Positions 36,148 through 44,148 of a stretch of 64,000 bases of DNA are shown here, piece after piece. Both the position numbers and the translations under genes were made by a program. Source of the stretch: Dictyobacter aurantiacus (GTDB lineage Bacteria; Chloroflexota; Ktedonobacteria; Ktedonobacterales; Ktedonobacteraceae); the NCBI RefSeq assembly GCF_003967515.1, contig NZ_BIFQ01000002.1:124001-188000 (forward strand), in the 5' to 3' direction. Every line of letters starts with the position of its first letter. Position 1 is the first letter of the stretch. The notes below the pieces were generated by a model. The model made no database searches. It saw nothing but the letters and a program-made list of their open reading frames with translations, and had not been told where the DNA came from.

Positions 36148-37326
36148 TTATAAGAAGCGATTGCCACCGGGATCAAGGGCGGCGAGCGTCGCTTGCCCAC
36201 GCGCCACACGCTTGCAGGAGGGGCACAGGTCCTGCCACCAGAGGGTCCTGGTGGCCTGCTCTTCGGCCTCGGTTCCCGTTGACTCAGCACTCTGTTGAGC
36301 AAACACATCCTCGCGCAGGCTGTAATTTTCCCCCACATCCAGCAGCGTTTTCTTGAGATCCTGAATAAAGCGCACCGGGGCAAATGCCTCGCCACAACGC
36401 GCGCACGTTTGCATCTCGGTCCCCTCGCCTGTCTTCCAATAGAGTTCGATGCCCACGGTGGCCGGACGCTCAATGAGATGGAAAAACTTGCCGAATGGCA
36501 GCGAAATGAGCCAGAGCACGACCACCACTTCGTGCGTCAGTGAAATATACCAGTAATACGCGCCACGCAGCCAGGTGCTATCGGCGGTCAGCGCCAGACC
36601 GGTGATCACAATGGCCATCAGCAAGGCTAACGGCATGAGATCGAAGCCGAAGCGCTGCACCGTAATCAGCGACAGGTCGTGGAAACGTCGATGGAGGGCC
36701 AGCACCAGCCCAATGAACAACAAGATCGCGGTCAAATCCAGGGCATGGTAGATGAGCCATCCCAGCGCCGAGTCAACGGGGAACGCCAGGAGCGGAAAGC
36801 CGAAGAACCAGACCAGGTGTTGCCCGGTTGCTGTCAGGGTCATGCGTATCCAGCCAAAGGTCAGGGAAAAGGTAATACAACAGGAGAGGATCACGCCCCA
36901 GAAGATACATTGGTGCGTCAGCCAACGATACATCCCACGACGCCGAATAAACTGTTGCGAGAACAGATCAAGGATGGCGGTTGGAATCAGCACTGTGTAG
37001 CGGCGAAAGTTGGCATAGGAGAAAAAGAGCTGCCAACTGCGTCGCCAATACCGCCCGGTTTGCGGGCGTGCCAACCAGAAGCTGTATTTGTACGTCACCG
37101 CAGCGACAGCGAAAATCGAGGCGACGGCATAGCCAATCAAGGTGGCATCAAACCAGTGAAAGCCGCGTGAGCCCAGAGCAATCAGCCCGGTGAGAATGGC
37201 TGCCGCAAGGACGCCGAACAACATGGCACGTGTGCGTAATCCCAGCGGCCTCCTCTGCCCATCTGTTGCTCCCGGGGCGAGCCTTCCATCTCCGGCTTGC
37301 GGTCTGGGGGAGAGAGAGTGGTTCAT
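36148..37326 (-). CDS. Cytochrome-b-like membrane subunit with C-terminal Cys pairs
   Basis: 392 residues with about six hydrophobic helices containing several His residues (WLTHQC, LIYHALD, LTHEVVV), like the NarI/HdrE/DsrM group of quinone-interacting b-type subunits. The last 90 residues are cytoplasmic and carry CARCGE and CPSC pairs that could bind zinc or a cluster. Its ATG overlaps the NDH-2 remnant stop (ATGA) with GAAAGGAAG upstream. With the ferredoxin downstream it would form a membrane oxidoreductase module. Confidence 0.7.
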   Translation of the reverse strand: MNHSLSPRPQAGDGRLAPGATDGQRRPLGLRTRAMLFGVLAAAILTGLIALGSRGFHWFDATLIGYAVASIFAVAAVTYKYSFWLARPQTGRYWRRSWQLFFSYANFRRYTVLIPTAILDLFSQQFIRRRGMYRWLTHQCIFWGVILSCCITFSLTFGWIRMTLTATGQHLVWFFGFPLLAFPVDSALGWLIYHALDLTAILLFIGLVLALHRRFHDLSLITVQRFGFDLMPLALLMAIVITGLALTADSTWLRGAYYWYISLTHEVVVVLWLISLPFGKFFHLIERPATVGIELYWKTGEGTEMQTCARCGEAFAPVRFIQDLKKTLLDVGENYSLREDVFAQQSAESTGTEAEEQATRTLWWQDLCPSCKRVARGQATLAALDPGGNRFL

Positions 37327-37913
37327 GACGTTGCTTCCTTTCGCTTGTGTTCAACGGGCATACCGTCTTTCTCGCGCCGGGCATGCTCATCCGGTAAGAT
37401 GATCCGCGCTCCTGGCTGAAACGTCACATAGGCCCAGGCGTACTGAATCAGCACCAGGAGACGATTGCGAAAGCCGATCAGGTAAAAGATATGCACGGCA
37501 ATCCAGGTCAACCAGGCAAGAAAACCGGTGAAGCGCAGAGGGCCAATAGCAACGACGGCAAAGGCGCGACCAATGGTGGCCAGGGTCCCCTTGTCATGGT
37601 AATGGAATGGCTGCGGCTGCGCTTTTCCATCAATTCCAGTCACCTCGGCCATCAGTGCGGAGGTGTTGGCTTGCCGGTGAAAAATCCGGCGGATCGGGGC
37701 AGAGATGTCCTCAATGGACAGACCCGCCGTTGCCACCTGGTACAACATGGGTTGGAACAAGTGGTGGTTCCAGCGGTCGATCACCGTGACCTGGACAGGC
37801 GCGTGGCGTAACGCTTTGGCCGCTTCCAGGCCACCGAACCCTGCACCAACGATCACGACGCGCGGCTGCTCGCGTGCTCGTGCTCTGCTTGAGTGCCTCG
37901 TGTCGTTTTGCAT
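37323..37913 (-). pseudogene. Type II NADH dehydrogenase with large internal deletion
   Basis: The N-terminal 95 residues are the FAD-binding part of NDH-2 (VVIVGAGFGGLEAAKAL, HHLFQPMLYQVATAGLS). The next residues jump directly, in frame, to the C-terminal end of the same protein family (KGTLATIGRAFAV, then FLAWLTWIAVHIFYLIGFRNR). About 240 residues with the NADH-binding domain are missing from a family of 400-450 residues, so it cannot be a normal NDH-2. Start ATG 37913 follows GGAGA. It sits between the Rieske and cytochrome-like genes in one operon. Confidence 0.85.
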
Positions 37914-37938
37914 CACTTGCTCGTCTCTCCTATTTCTC

Positions 37939-38832
37939 TCATGCAGAGCTTGCACGCTTGACCTCTACTTGCCCATTGGACACACGCACCTCATAGCGCG
38001 GCGCATTGACGGTCGCCGGGCCGGTCAGTACGCGTCCATCGCACAGGCGGAAGCGGGACCCGTGCCAGGGGCATTCGACCACATCCCCGCTGATCGCCCC
38101 TTCGTCCAGGGGGCCGCCTGCATGGGGACAGGTCGCAGAGATGGCACAGAACTGCTCACCCTGGCGCAGGACCACCACCGGAACCCCTGCGGCCATCACG
38201 CGATATAGCTTGTTTTCTTCCACTTCCGCAACCGGCAGCACCGCCTCGTAGTCCTCACCCGCCGCTTCCCAGGCGGTATGATTGACGCCAGTTCCGGTGG
38301 TAAAGACCAGTTCGCCGCCCAGATAGCCAGCATAGAGCACGCAGGCCAGTCCCACAAACCCCAGGATGGCAGCGGCTACTCCATCGCCTGGACCGGACAG
38401 CCAGCGGAGAATGAAAGAAACAAGATAGAGCACGAAGGCGCAGGCGTTGAAGAAGGCGTGATTGAGACCCACGCGCCGCTCCGCGCCATAGGTGTCGCTC
38501 CAATCGGTAAGCCCGGTGGCAATCGCTCCTAGCGCTGCGAGCAACCCGGCAATCACGGCCACAAATGCCCCCAGACCAGCCCAGTTCGTATGGGTCGGCG
38601 CGATCAACCAGATGATATCGAAGATGGCAGTAAGCAGCCAGGCCGCAATGGGGATATCGGTGATCACAGGGTGCAGCGGGTGGCCGAACCACGTGCCGTT
38701 CAGGAAACTTTTCAAACGCCGAGGGGGCTTGCGATGGGTGCCCACAACCACCTTGATGGCCTCCTGGAGGGCATCGCTCAATCGCTCCAGAGGGGGTTGA
38801 GCTTGCTCGTGTTTCGGAGATGCTTGCTCCAT
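37939..38832 (-). CDS. DUF2231 membrane domain fused to Rieske 2Fe-2S domain
   Basis: 297 residues. Residues 45-185 form a DUF2231-type membrane unit of four helices (HPLHPVITDIPIAAWL near 51). Residues 200-297 are a Rieske domain with CPHAGG and CPWHGS, the two Cys-His cluster ligands pairs. It would carry electrons at the membrane. AGAAAGGAG precedes the ATG. It follows the DsbA-like gene by 57 bp in the operon running from 39861 to 35127. Confidence 0.88.
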   Translation of the reverse strand: MEQASPKHEQAQPPLERLSDALQEAIKVVVGTHRKPPRRLKSFLNGTWFGHPLHPVITDIPIAAWLLTAIFDIIWLIAPTHTNWAGLGAFVAVIAGLLAALGAIATGLTDWSDTYGAERRVGLNHAFFNACAFVLYLVSFILRWLSGPGDGVAAAILGFVGLACVLYAGYLGGELVFTTGTGVNHTAWEAAGEDYEAVLPVAEVEENKLYRVMAAGVPVVVLRQGEQFCAISATCPHAGGPLDEGAISGDVVECPWHGSRFRLCDGRVLTGPATVNAPRYEVRVSNGQVEVKRASSA

Positions 38833-38889
38833 GACAGATGCTCCTTTCTTCTGTATGCTTGTTGTGTGTTCCCCGCTCTCTCTTCTCCT

Positions 38890-39591
38890 TCACTGCCTGC
38901 TCGATGGTTGCGCTTCGGCAACTATTCGCCTGAAGATCTCCAGGCCGTCCGCTCTTGGTCCGGGAGCGGGTGTGACGAGCACACTACCCGGCTGATGTGG
39001 ATCAAGAACAATGTCCGGTAATCCCACGTTGCTGATCTGTTTGCCAGAAGGCAAGACAAAGGTGGGACTGCCCGCGACATGTAGGCGCTCCCATCCCTCT
39101 TGCGCTTCGGCCAGCACCTGGTACTTCATCACGCCCCGGTCGAAGTCCTCGGCAAAACGTCCCATCTCGATGCCAACATGTTCAGACAGATCGAAGAGGA
39201 CATGGCGCATGGAGATGCACCTGCTTTCTGCGAACAAGGCAGTACGGATAGCCCAGTCGAGTGCATCTGCCAGTTCCAGGCTCTGCCGCTCAGCACACTT
39301 GACGACCTCGAAAGCGGGCCACATCGTGACCGGCCACTCGCTCTCCGGTCGCTGCCAGGGCTGATACGGAATGCCAGGTTCCTCCTGGACCAGGACAGGA
39401 AGCTCAATCTCAAGCTCAAGCACAGGTTTGGGCGTCGGTTCCTTGTTGATATACTCCAGGGCGAGGCTTTTATGCTCGATGACAACCGGTGCGCGATCCT
39501 CCGTGCGCAGCTTGCGCAAGCGATAGGCGCTCACATAGGCATAGGGGCAGGCGAGATCGGCGTACATAGCGATAGGGATGGGCTTAGCCAT
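38890..39591 (-). CDS. DsbA-family thioredoxin-like protein (FrnE type)
   Basis: 233 residues of the DSBA-like thioredoxin fold with helical insertion. The active-site motif reads CPYA, so only one Cys is present, as in the FrnE/2-hydroxychromene-2-carboxylate isomerase group; the cis-Pro loop AGSPTFVLPSG is present near residue 172. No signal peptide, so it works in the cytoplasm, perhaps in redox or glutathione chemistry. AAAGGAG precedes the ATG. Confidence 0.8.
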   Translation of the reverse strand: MAKPIPIAMYADLACPYAYVSAYRLRKLRTEDRAPVVIEHKSLALEYINKEPTPKPVLELEIELPVLVQEEPGIPYQPWQRPESEWPVTMWPAFEVVKCAERQSLELADALDWAIRTALFAESRCISMRHVLFDLSEHVGIEMGRFAEDFDRGVMKYQVLAEAQEGWERLHVAGSPTFVLPSGKQISNVGLPDIVLDPHQPGSVLVTPAPGPRADGLEIFRRIVAEAQPSSRQ

Positions 39592-39633
39592 CAGAGAGGC
39601 TCCTTTCCGCTTTCCGCTTTCCCAGGTGTACCC

Positions 39634-39861
39634 TTATAGGTCAGGAGCAACTTTCCCGCCTCCCATCAGCGTCACCAGGGGTCGGCCCCCAAAGTCCTCA
39701 AGCTGAGCACGAAGCATCCGAATCGGTGGCCCATCGAGGGCCCCAAACACACAGCCCAATGCGTCGAGGATGTGGATCTTCAGTGCCTCTTTCGCTTCTT
39801 CCGAAAGGTCGGTATACGTCGCCCGCTCGATCCATGCCGCAAGACGTTCAACCTGGGTCAT
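39634..39861 (-). pseudogene. MmgE/PrpD family N-terminal stub
   Basis: 75 codons match the start of MmgE/PrpD proteins (2-methylcitrate dehydratase type): VERLAAWIERATYTDLSEEA, then HILDALGCVFGAL and LVTLMGGGK. The family is about 450 residues, so more than 80% is missing and the frame stops two codons after the homology. It retains a good start (AGGAG before ATG 39861) and is the first gene after the promoter at 39921-39996. Confidence 0.8.
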
Positions 39862-39920
39862 GCTTCTCTCCTGCTCTGGCTTGTTCATTCCTTCAGGGAA
39901 ATGATGAACCTGAACTATCC

Positions 39921-39996
39921 TATCGTGTGACGATACAGTTCTAGCATAACATGTCAGGCAGCCGGGGCAAGTGGGGGACGATCACAATGCAATCAC
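39921..39996 (-). promoter_or_regulatory. Island promoter 1: GTGA repeat, -10, ATCGT palindrome
   Basis: Read on the minus strand: GTGA (39996-39993), 7 nt, GTGA (39985-39982), 33 nt, TATGCT (39948-39943), 7 nt, then TATCGTCACACGATA (39935-39921). It heads the operon 39861-35127. The same layout occurs at four other starts of this island. Confidence 0.8.
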
Positions 39997-40127
39997 AATC
40001 TCGCCTTCTCAGCGATGAGCAGAGGTCAGCGTTTCGGCGGCACAAGAGGACGAGGCTGGTTCTGCCGAGAGAGCCATTCCCGCACAAACCTGGAGAAGAT
40101 GCGGTCGGACAGTGGCAGCAGGCGAGA

Positions 40128-40667
40128 TCAGGAAGCGGGATGCTCTTCACCGGGATAGATCAGCAGACCGCCTTCCACACGCAGAAAGGGGGTCAAGGTA
40201 TGCTCTTTGACGGTGTGCTTGTTCATGATGTGGGAGACGTGCCAGGAAGCTACGGTCAGCGCATCGGCGATCAGGGACCGATGGCAACGCCAGGGAAGGG
40301 CCTCGGCGCACATGATCACCGTGTTTTGACGGCGGGCAAGGGCCTCCAGTTCAGCAAGGCCCTCCTGAAACGCCGGAGTCGCCATATAATCGGCAAATCC
40401 GCGAAAAGAGGCGTTGCGCCAGCCGGTGTTCGGAGAGTCTTTCCGCGCGTGACGCAGACCGCCCAGCGCTTCCAGGTGAGCATACGCAATGCCGACTCCT
40501 TGAAGTTCGCCTGGGAGCAGATCTTTACCAAACTGGGGATGCGCGCGTGATCTGGGAATGGTACGCACATCGACCAGGAGTTGGATCGCGTATGCGCGCA
40601 GCAGCTCTAGAAACTCCTCGATGGTATGGGTTGAGTGACCAATAGTATAAATGCTTGTGTTCTCCAT
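40128..40667 (-). CDS. DUF488 family protein
   Basis: 179 residues. The N-terminal IYTIGHSTHTIEEFLELL and DVRTIPRSR, and the late CAEALPWRCHRSLIAD motif, are typical of DUF488, a family of unknown biochemistry with a nuclease-like or nucleotide-binding fold proposed. The start is ATG 40667. There is no ribosome site; instead TATACT lies at 40679-40674, 6 nt before the ATG, so the mRNA is probably leaderless. It stands between two island promoters but does not carry the GTGA boxes. Confidence 0.8.
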   Translation of the reverse strand: MENTSIYTIGHSTHTIEEFLELLRAYAIQLLVDVRTIPRSRAHPQFGKDLLPGELQGVGIAYAHLEALGGLRHARKDSPNTGWRNASFRGFADYMATPAFQEGLAELEALARRQNTVIMCAEALPWRCHRSLIADALTVASWHVSHIMNKHTVKEHTLTPFLRVEGGLLIYPGEEHPAS

Positions 40668-40673
40668 ACAGAG

Positions 40674-40682
40674 AGTATACCA
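40674..40682 (-). promoter_or_regulatory. Extended -10 for a leaderless transcript
   Basis: TGGTATACT on the minus strand, 6 nt upstream of the DUF488 start codon. Confidence 0.55.
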
Positions 40683-40753
40683 CCAGTCAGAAAAGACCCC
40701 GCTCTCCACTTCTGGGCCAGAGGGGCATCATCTTCTCATGCGTTGGCTCTATT

Positions 40754-40836
40754 GTGATCGATTCGTGACCCAACACCCCTCTCTTTTCTCCCAAAAGCGC
40801 ATATACTAGAAGGAGAGAATAGATCGTATTACGATA
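40754..40836 (+). promoter_or_regulatory. Island promoter 2: GTGA repeat, -10, ATCGT palindrome
   Basis: GTGA at 40754-40757 and 40765-40768 (11-bp period), 33 nt, TATACT at 40802-40807, 14 nt, then GATCGTATTACGATA at 40822-40836. It drives the Hsp20 gene. Confidence 0.8.
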
Positions 40837-40971
40837 GAGAAGCGCGAAAAGCTCTCGCGTTTGGCCGGACGGCTGACAACGTTTCCGCCTGCCCTTCCGA
40901 GAACAGGGCTTCCCGGTCTGAGGTCAGCACGGCAGCGAGCACCGAGCGTTGCGGAATGAAAGGTGAAACTA

Positions 40972-41406
40972 ATGCAAGAACAGGTGAAGCAACAACCAAT
41001 CCCCATCAACATGTACAGCACGAATGGTCGCTTGATGGTCACAGCTCCCATGCCGGGTCTGGAACCCGAGAACATTACTATTCACGTAACCGAAGACGGG
41101 CACCTGATTCTCCAGGGGGCACTGCGCGGGCTGCTCAAGGAACATGACGGCAAACAACGTTTCCTCGATGAGTGGCACGCGGGAGCCTACGCACGCGAAG
41201 TGACCCTTCCGCTGCCCGTCAACGCAGTTTGCGCTAATGTCTCGTATGGCAATGGCGTGCTGACTGTGACGTTTCCGCTGAGCGACCAGATGGCTCCTGC
41301 ACATTTGACCCTTGAACGGGTGGCTCCCTCACGAGGACAGCATCAAGGGAACGCCGGGCACCCACCCGTCTGCGTTCACGTTCACACCACGGAATCCCAA
41401 GGATAA
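40972..41406 (+). CDS. Small heat-shock protein (Hsp20/alpha-crystallin)
   Basis: 144 residues with an alpha-crystallin domain (NGRLMVTAPMPGLEPENI to GNGVLTVTFPLS, about residues 15-110). The usual hydrophobic N-terminal arm is very short and the I-x-I tail is replaced by a His-rich end. It holds unfolded proteins under stress. ATG 40972 has AAAGGTG at the right distance; a GTG nine bases upstream is less likely. Its promoter is the one described at 40754-40836. Confidence 0.88.
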   Translation: MQEQVKQQPIPINMYSTNGRLMVTAPMPGLEPENITIHVTEDGHLILQGALRGLLKEHDGKQRFLDEWHAGAYAREVTLPLPVNAVCANVSYGNGVLTVTFPLSDQMAPAHLTLERVAPSRGQHQGNAGHPPVCVHVHTTESQG

Positions 41407-41517
41407 AAGTGGTGTCTCCAGCTATTTCCGCACACAAGCAAAATTTTAGACGAGTACAAGAAAAAAATAGAGAGAAGAATATTAAGAAAGGAAAAGAGGG
41501 TCTGCGGTTCCGATGCC

Positions 41518-42036
41518 ATGAATATCAGCGGACTCAATCGGCTGGCCTGTACGTTGCTCATGCGCCATCTCTCCGAGACAGTCACGATCAAGCCGCTGCC
41601 CGCTTTTCGGGTGATCAAGGACCTGGTGGTGGACCAGGAACCGTTTTTTGCACAGTACAACAAGATCAACCCCTACCTGATCAATGATGAACCGCCGCCG
41701 CTCACTGAGCGTCTCCAGACGCCAGAGCAGCGGGCGCGCTATGATGAAGGCACCAAATGCATTCTCTGTGCCGCCTGTACGTCCTCCTGCCCCGTGACCT
41801 GGGGAGACCCGCAGTGGGTAGGACCAGCCGCCATTGTCAATGCGCATCGTTTCATCTTCGATAGTCGGGATCGGGGCGCAACCGAGCGTCTGGCTATCCT
41901 CAGTGATCGCCTGGGAGCCTTTCGTTGCCGGACCGTGTTTAACTGTACCGAATGCTGCCCACGCGGCATTCCGGTGACGGGTCTCATCGCGGAAGTCAAG
42001 CGAGCGCTGCTCTATGGCGGGCCAGATGTCACATGA
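41518..42036 (+). pseudogene. Succinate dehydrogenase/fumarate reductase iron-sulfur subunit lacking its 2Fe-2S domain
   Basis: The C-terminal domain of SdhB is complete: CILCAACTSSCPV and CRTVFNCTECCPRGIPVTG bind the 4Fe-4S and 3Fe-4S clusters. The homology begins in mid-protein at the VCGSDAMNISGLNRLAC segment (normally CGSCAMNINGxNRLAC), which lies partly upstream of the ATG at 41518; 15 codons further up the frame hits a stop. About 80 N-terminal residues with the 2Fe-2S cluster are gone and the remaining CGSC Cys is Asp. It may still make an orphan ferredoxin-like protein. It follows Hsp20 by 111 bp. Confidence 0.8.
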
Positions 42037-42318
42037 TGAAGAAAGCAGTGGTATCTCGTTCCTTGCTGTCTGAACACGGAGGGGGAGGACACGGAGATAT
42101 GCTTGAGGAGGAGGTACTAGATAGTTGAAATTGTGTGTACACATATGTTTTACTACACACATGTACACATTTGGTGCATGTGCAAAACTGGTAGGGGTTG
42201 TCCCCAAGATTTTGCAGCGATGGGACCGCTAAGGCCGACTCAAAATCCATCGTCCGTTACCAATGAGCGCTCCTCTACCGACAAAGAATTTTCCCTGGTG
42301 CTTGGAGTGGAAAAGCAG

Positions 42319-43641
42319 ATGGCAGCCATGATCAAAGCGCACAAGATTCGCCTGAACCCAACGCCTGAACAGGAAGAGTATCTGCGCCGCGCCTGTGGGA
42401 CGCGCAGGTTCGTCTATAATTGGGGACTCGCTGAATGGAACAAGCAATACCAGGAGTATCAGGAAGGCAAGCGGGAGAAGAAGCCCACAGCCCACACCCT
42501 CAAGAAACAGTTTCAAGCCATGCGAGCCAGGGAATTCCCCTGGACCTTTGCGGTCACCAAATGTGTGATTGAAGGGGCCTTTGAGGATTTGGGAGACGCC
42601 TTCTCCCGCTTCTTCAAGGGACAGAACACCTACCCCACTTTCAAAAAGAAGAACAGGAGTCGGGAGTCTTTCTACGTTGCCAATGATAAATTGTCGGTTG
42701 GGGACCATTGGATCGTTGTCCCGGTGTTAGGTCAGTTTCTTCTGGACAAGCAGCAAGCCGATGGAATGCTGCCCCAGAAGATCCGCAACAAGACAAAGTA
42801 CAAGCGTAGCCTGGGGAAGATCAACATGGCGGAGTCGCTGCGCTTCGTGCGTGCTGATTATGCAAAGACATCCGGCAAATGGCGCAATGAGCGCAAGCAT
42901 GTGCTCTGTTCTTCTGTCAAAATCCTGGGGGCGACGATTGGCCTGTCTGGCGGTCATTGGTACGTGAGCATTCACGTGGAAATCCCCTCTGTCTCTGTGG
43001 TCAATCCTCATCCCCTCGTCGGCGTTGATGTAGGCATCAAAGAAGCAGCGATTGTGAGCGATGGTCGGCGATTTAAAAACCACAAACCGTTGTCCAGGCA
43101 GATCAAGAAGCTGAAACGTCTTTCGCGCTCGTTGAGTCGCAAACACTATGATCCCCAAACCAAACAGGGCAGCAAGAACCGTGAGAAGGCCAGGGTCAAA
43201 CTGGCTCGCTTGCACGGCAAGATAGCCGACATGCGGCGAGATAGTCATCACAAGCTGACCACCGAGATAGCTCAGACGTGTAGCGTGGTGGGACTGGAAG
43301 ACCTCCATATCAAAGGCATGTTCAAAAACCGGAAGCTGGCCAGAGCGATGGCAGACGCCGGACTCGGCCAGTTGCTCCAATTCTTTGCCACCAAAATGCA
43401 GGCGGTGGGAGGGCAGGCCATGGTCGTGGATCGGTTCTTCCCCTCGACCAAAAGATGCTCTGGGTGTGGGCATGTGAAGAAGCGCATGCCCTTGAAATAT
43501 CGCACCTACTGTTGTTTGAAATGTGGAATGGTGAGAGATCGCGATCTCAATGCGGCGCTGAACCTGGAATGTGAAGCCCGCCGCTTGCTCGATGAAAGGC
43601 TTCACGTTCCCGTTGCGGATAGTGGCTCAGGCCCAACGTAA
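42319..43641 (+). CDS. tnpB: TnpB RNA-guided nuclease of an IS605-type element
   Basis: About 440 residues. The N-terminal helix-turn-helix OrfB part starts KAHKIRLNPTPEQEEYLRRA. The RuvC core is intact: Asp in GVDVGIKEA, Glu in VGLEDLHIKGM and Asp in RDRDLNAALNL. A four-Cys zinc ribbon (CSGCG...CLKCG) sits between the last two. It should cut DNA guided by an RNA made from the IS right end. I start at ATG 42319 because the first 62 codons of the open frame run through the left-end hairpin; 42328 is an alternative. Confidence 0.88.
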   Translation: MAAMIKAHKIRLNPTPEQEEYLRRACGTRRFVYNWGLAEWNKQYQEYQEGKREKKPTAHTLKKQFQAMRAREFPWTFAVTKCVIEGAFEDLGDAFSRFFKGQNTYPTFKKKNRSRESFYVANDKLSVGDHWIVVPVLGQFLLDKQQADGMLPQKIRNKTKYKRSLGKINMAESLRFVRADYAKTSGKWRNERKHVLCSSVKILGATIGLSGGHWYVSIHVEIPSVSVVNPHPLVGVDVGIKEAAIVSDGRRFKNHKPLSRQIKKLKRLSRSLSRKHYDPQTKQGSKNREKARVKLARLHGKIADMRRDSHHKLTTEIAQTCSVVGLEDLHIKGMFKNRKLARAMADAGLGQLLQFFATKMQAVGGQAMVVDRFFPSTKRCSGCGHVKKRMPLKYRTYCCLKCGMVRDRDLNAALNLECEARRLLDERLHVPVADSGSGPT

Positions 43642-43786
43642 AACCGCCTGTGGAGGCCGTGTGAGACCGAAGCCGATAGCTGATCTCAAGGCCCGGTGCC
43701 ATGGCAGTGGTCGATGAAGCAGGAACAACGAAATTTGCCAGATGTGCCAGCTTGCTGCACACATCTGCGTATCAAAATCGGAGCAG
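43642..43786 (+). ncRNA. Candidate omega-RNA scaffold at the IS right end
   Basis: TnpB guide RNAs derive from the tnpB 3' end and the right end of the element, with the guide taken from the flank just beyond it. The block 43704-43786 is conserved with the remnant copy although it is non-coding, and 43740-43775 can pair (GATGTGCCAG with CTGCACACATC). The guide would start at 43787. No expression evidence can be read from sequence. Confidence 0.45.
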
Positions 43787-43824
43787 ACGTTCACAAACAA
43801 AGCTGGAAGTAATCGTTGTTTTTC

Positions 43825-44148
43825 TCATACGAAAGAGAACTGAAGCTGAGCGGTTGCCTGCAGGTCTGCGACATGAATGCGGTGAAGGTGCTCTGGAAGT
43901 AGCACTTCTAATGGTTGCCTAAGCAATTCCCCCTGCTCGTGCCCAAACAAGAATGCAGCCTGTGCATTCAGCAGGACAATGGTGCCAGATGGATCGACCA
44001 CAAGCGAGGCATCTGGTGAGAAATCGAGCAAGCGCGTCATCATGTCCAGGGGAACCGTTGGCACTTCGGCGGTCGCAGGCGACGCTGGGGACTGATGAGA
44101 GAGGATATGCTTCTCCTCTTGAAACGCGTAGAGCTGTTGCTGTTCCAT
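43825..44148 (-). pseudogene. PAS-domain sensor, C-terminally truncated
   Basis: 107 codons containing the first half of a PAS domain (LLDFSPDASLVVDPSGTIVLL, then FGHEQGELLRQPLEVLLPE). The domain end and any kinase part are missing; the frame stops 38 bp from the IS right end. ATG 44148 overlaps the alkA stop by one base (TGATG), so the gene was coupled to it. In full length it was probably a PAS histidine kinase or sensor protein. Confidence 0.75.

Larger units (their letters stand above)
42120..43786 (+). mobile_element. TnpB-only IS200/IS605-superfamily insertion (IS1341 type)
   Basis: The left end holds a hairpin (TGTGTACA 42134-42141 with TGTACACA 42162-42169), then tnpB, then a right end shared with the remnant at 34769. 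The shared homology stops at 43786 (GGAGCAG), which I take as the right boundary; the left boundary is approximate. No tnpA (Y1 transposase) is present, so it needs one in trans. Confidence 0.75.

Noticed and set aside
41482..42207. 241-codon minus-strand frame across the SdhB remnant and IS left end
   Set aside because: The plus strand carries the two iron-sulfur motifs; the minus frame has no motif and crosses an element boundary.
42727..43605. 292-codon frame antisense to tnpB
   Set aside because: The plus strand encodes an intact TnpB; the antisense product shows no motif.
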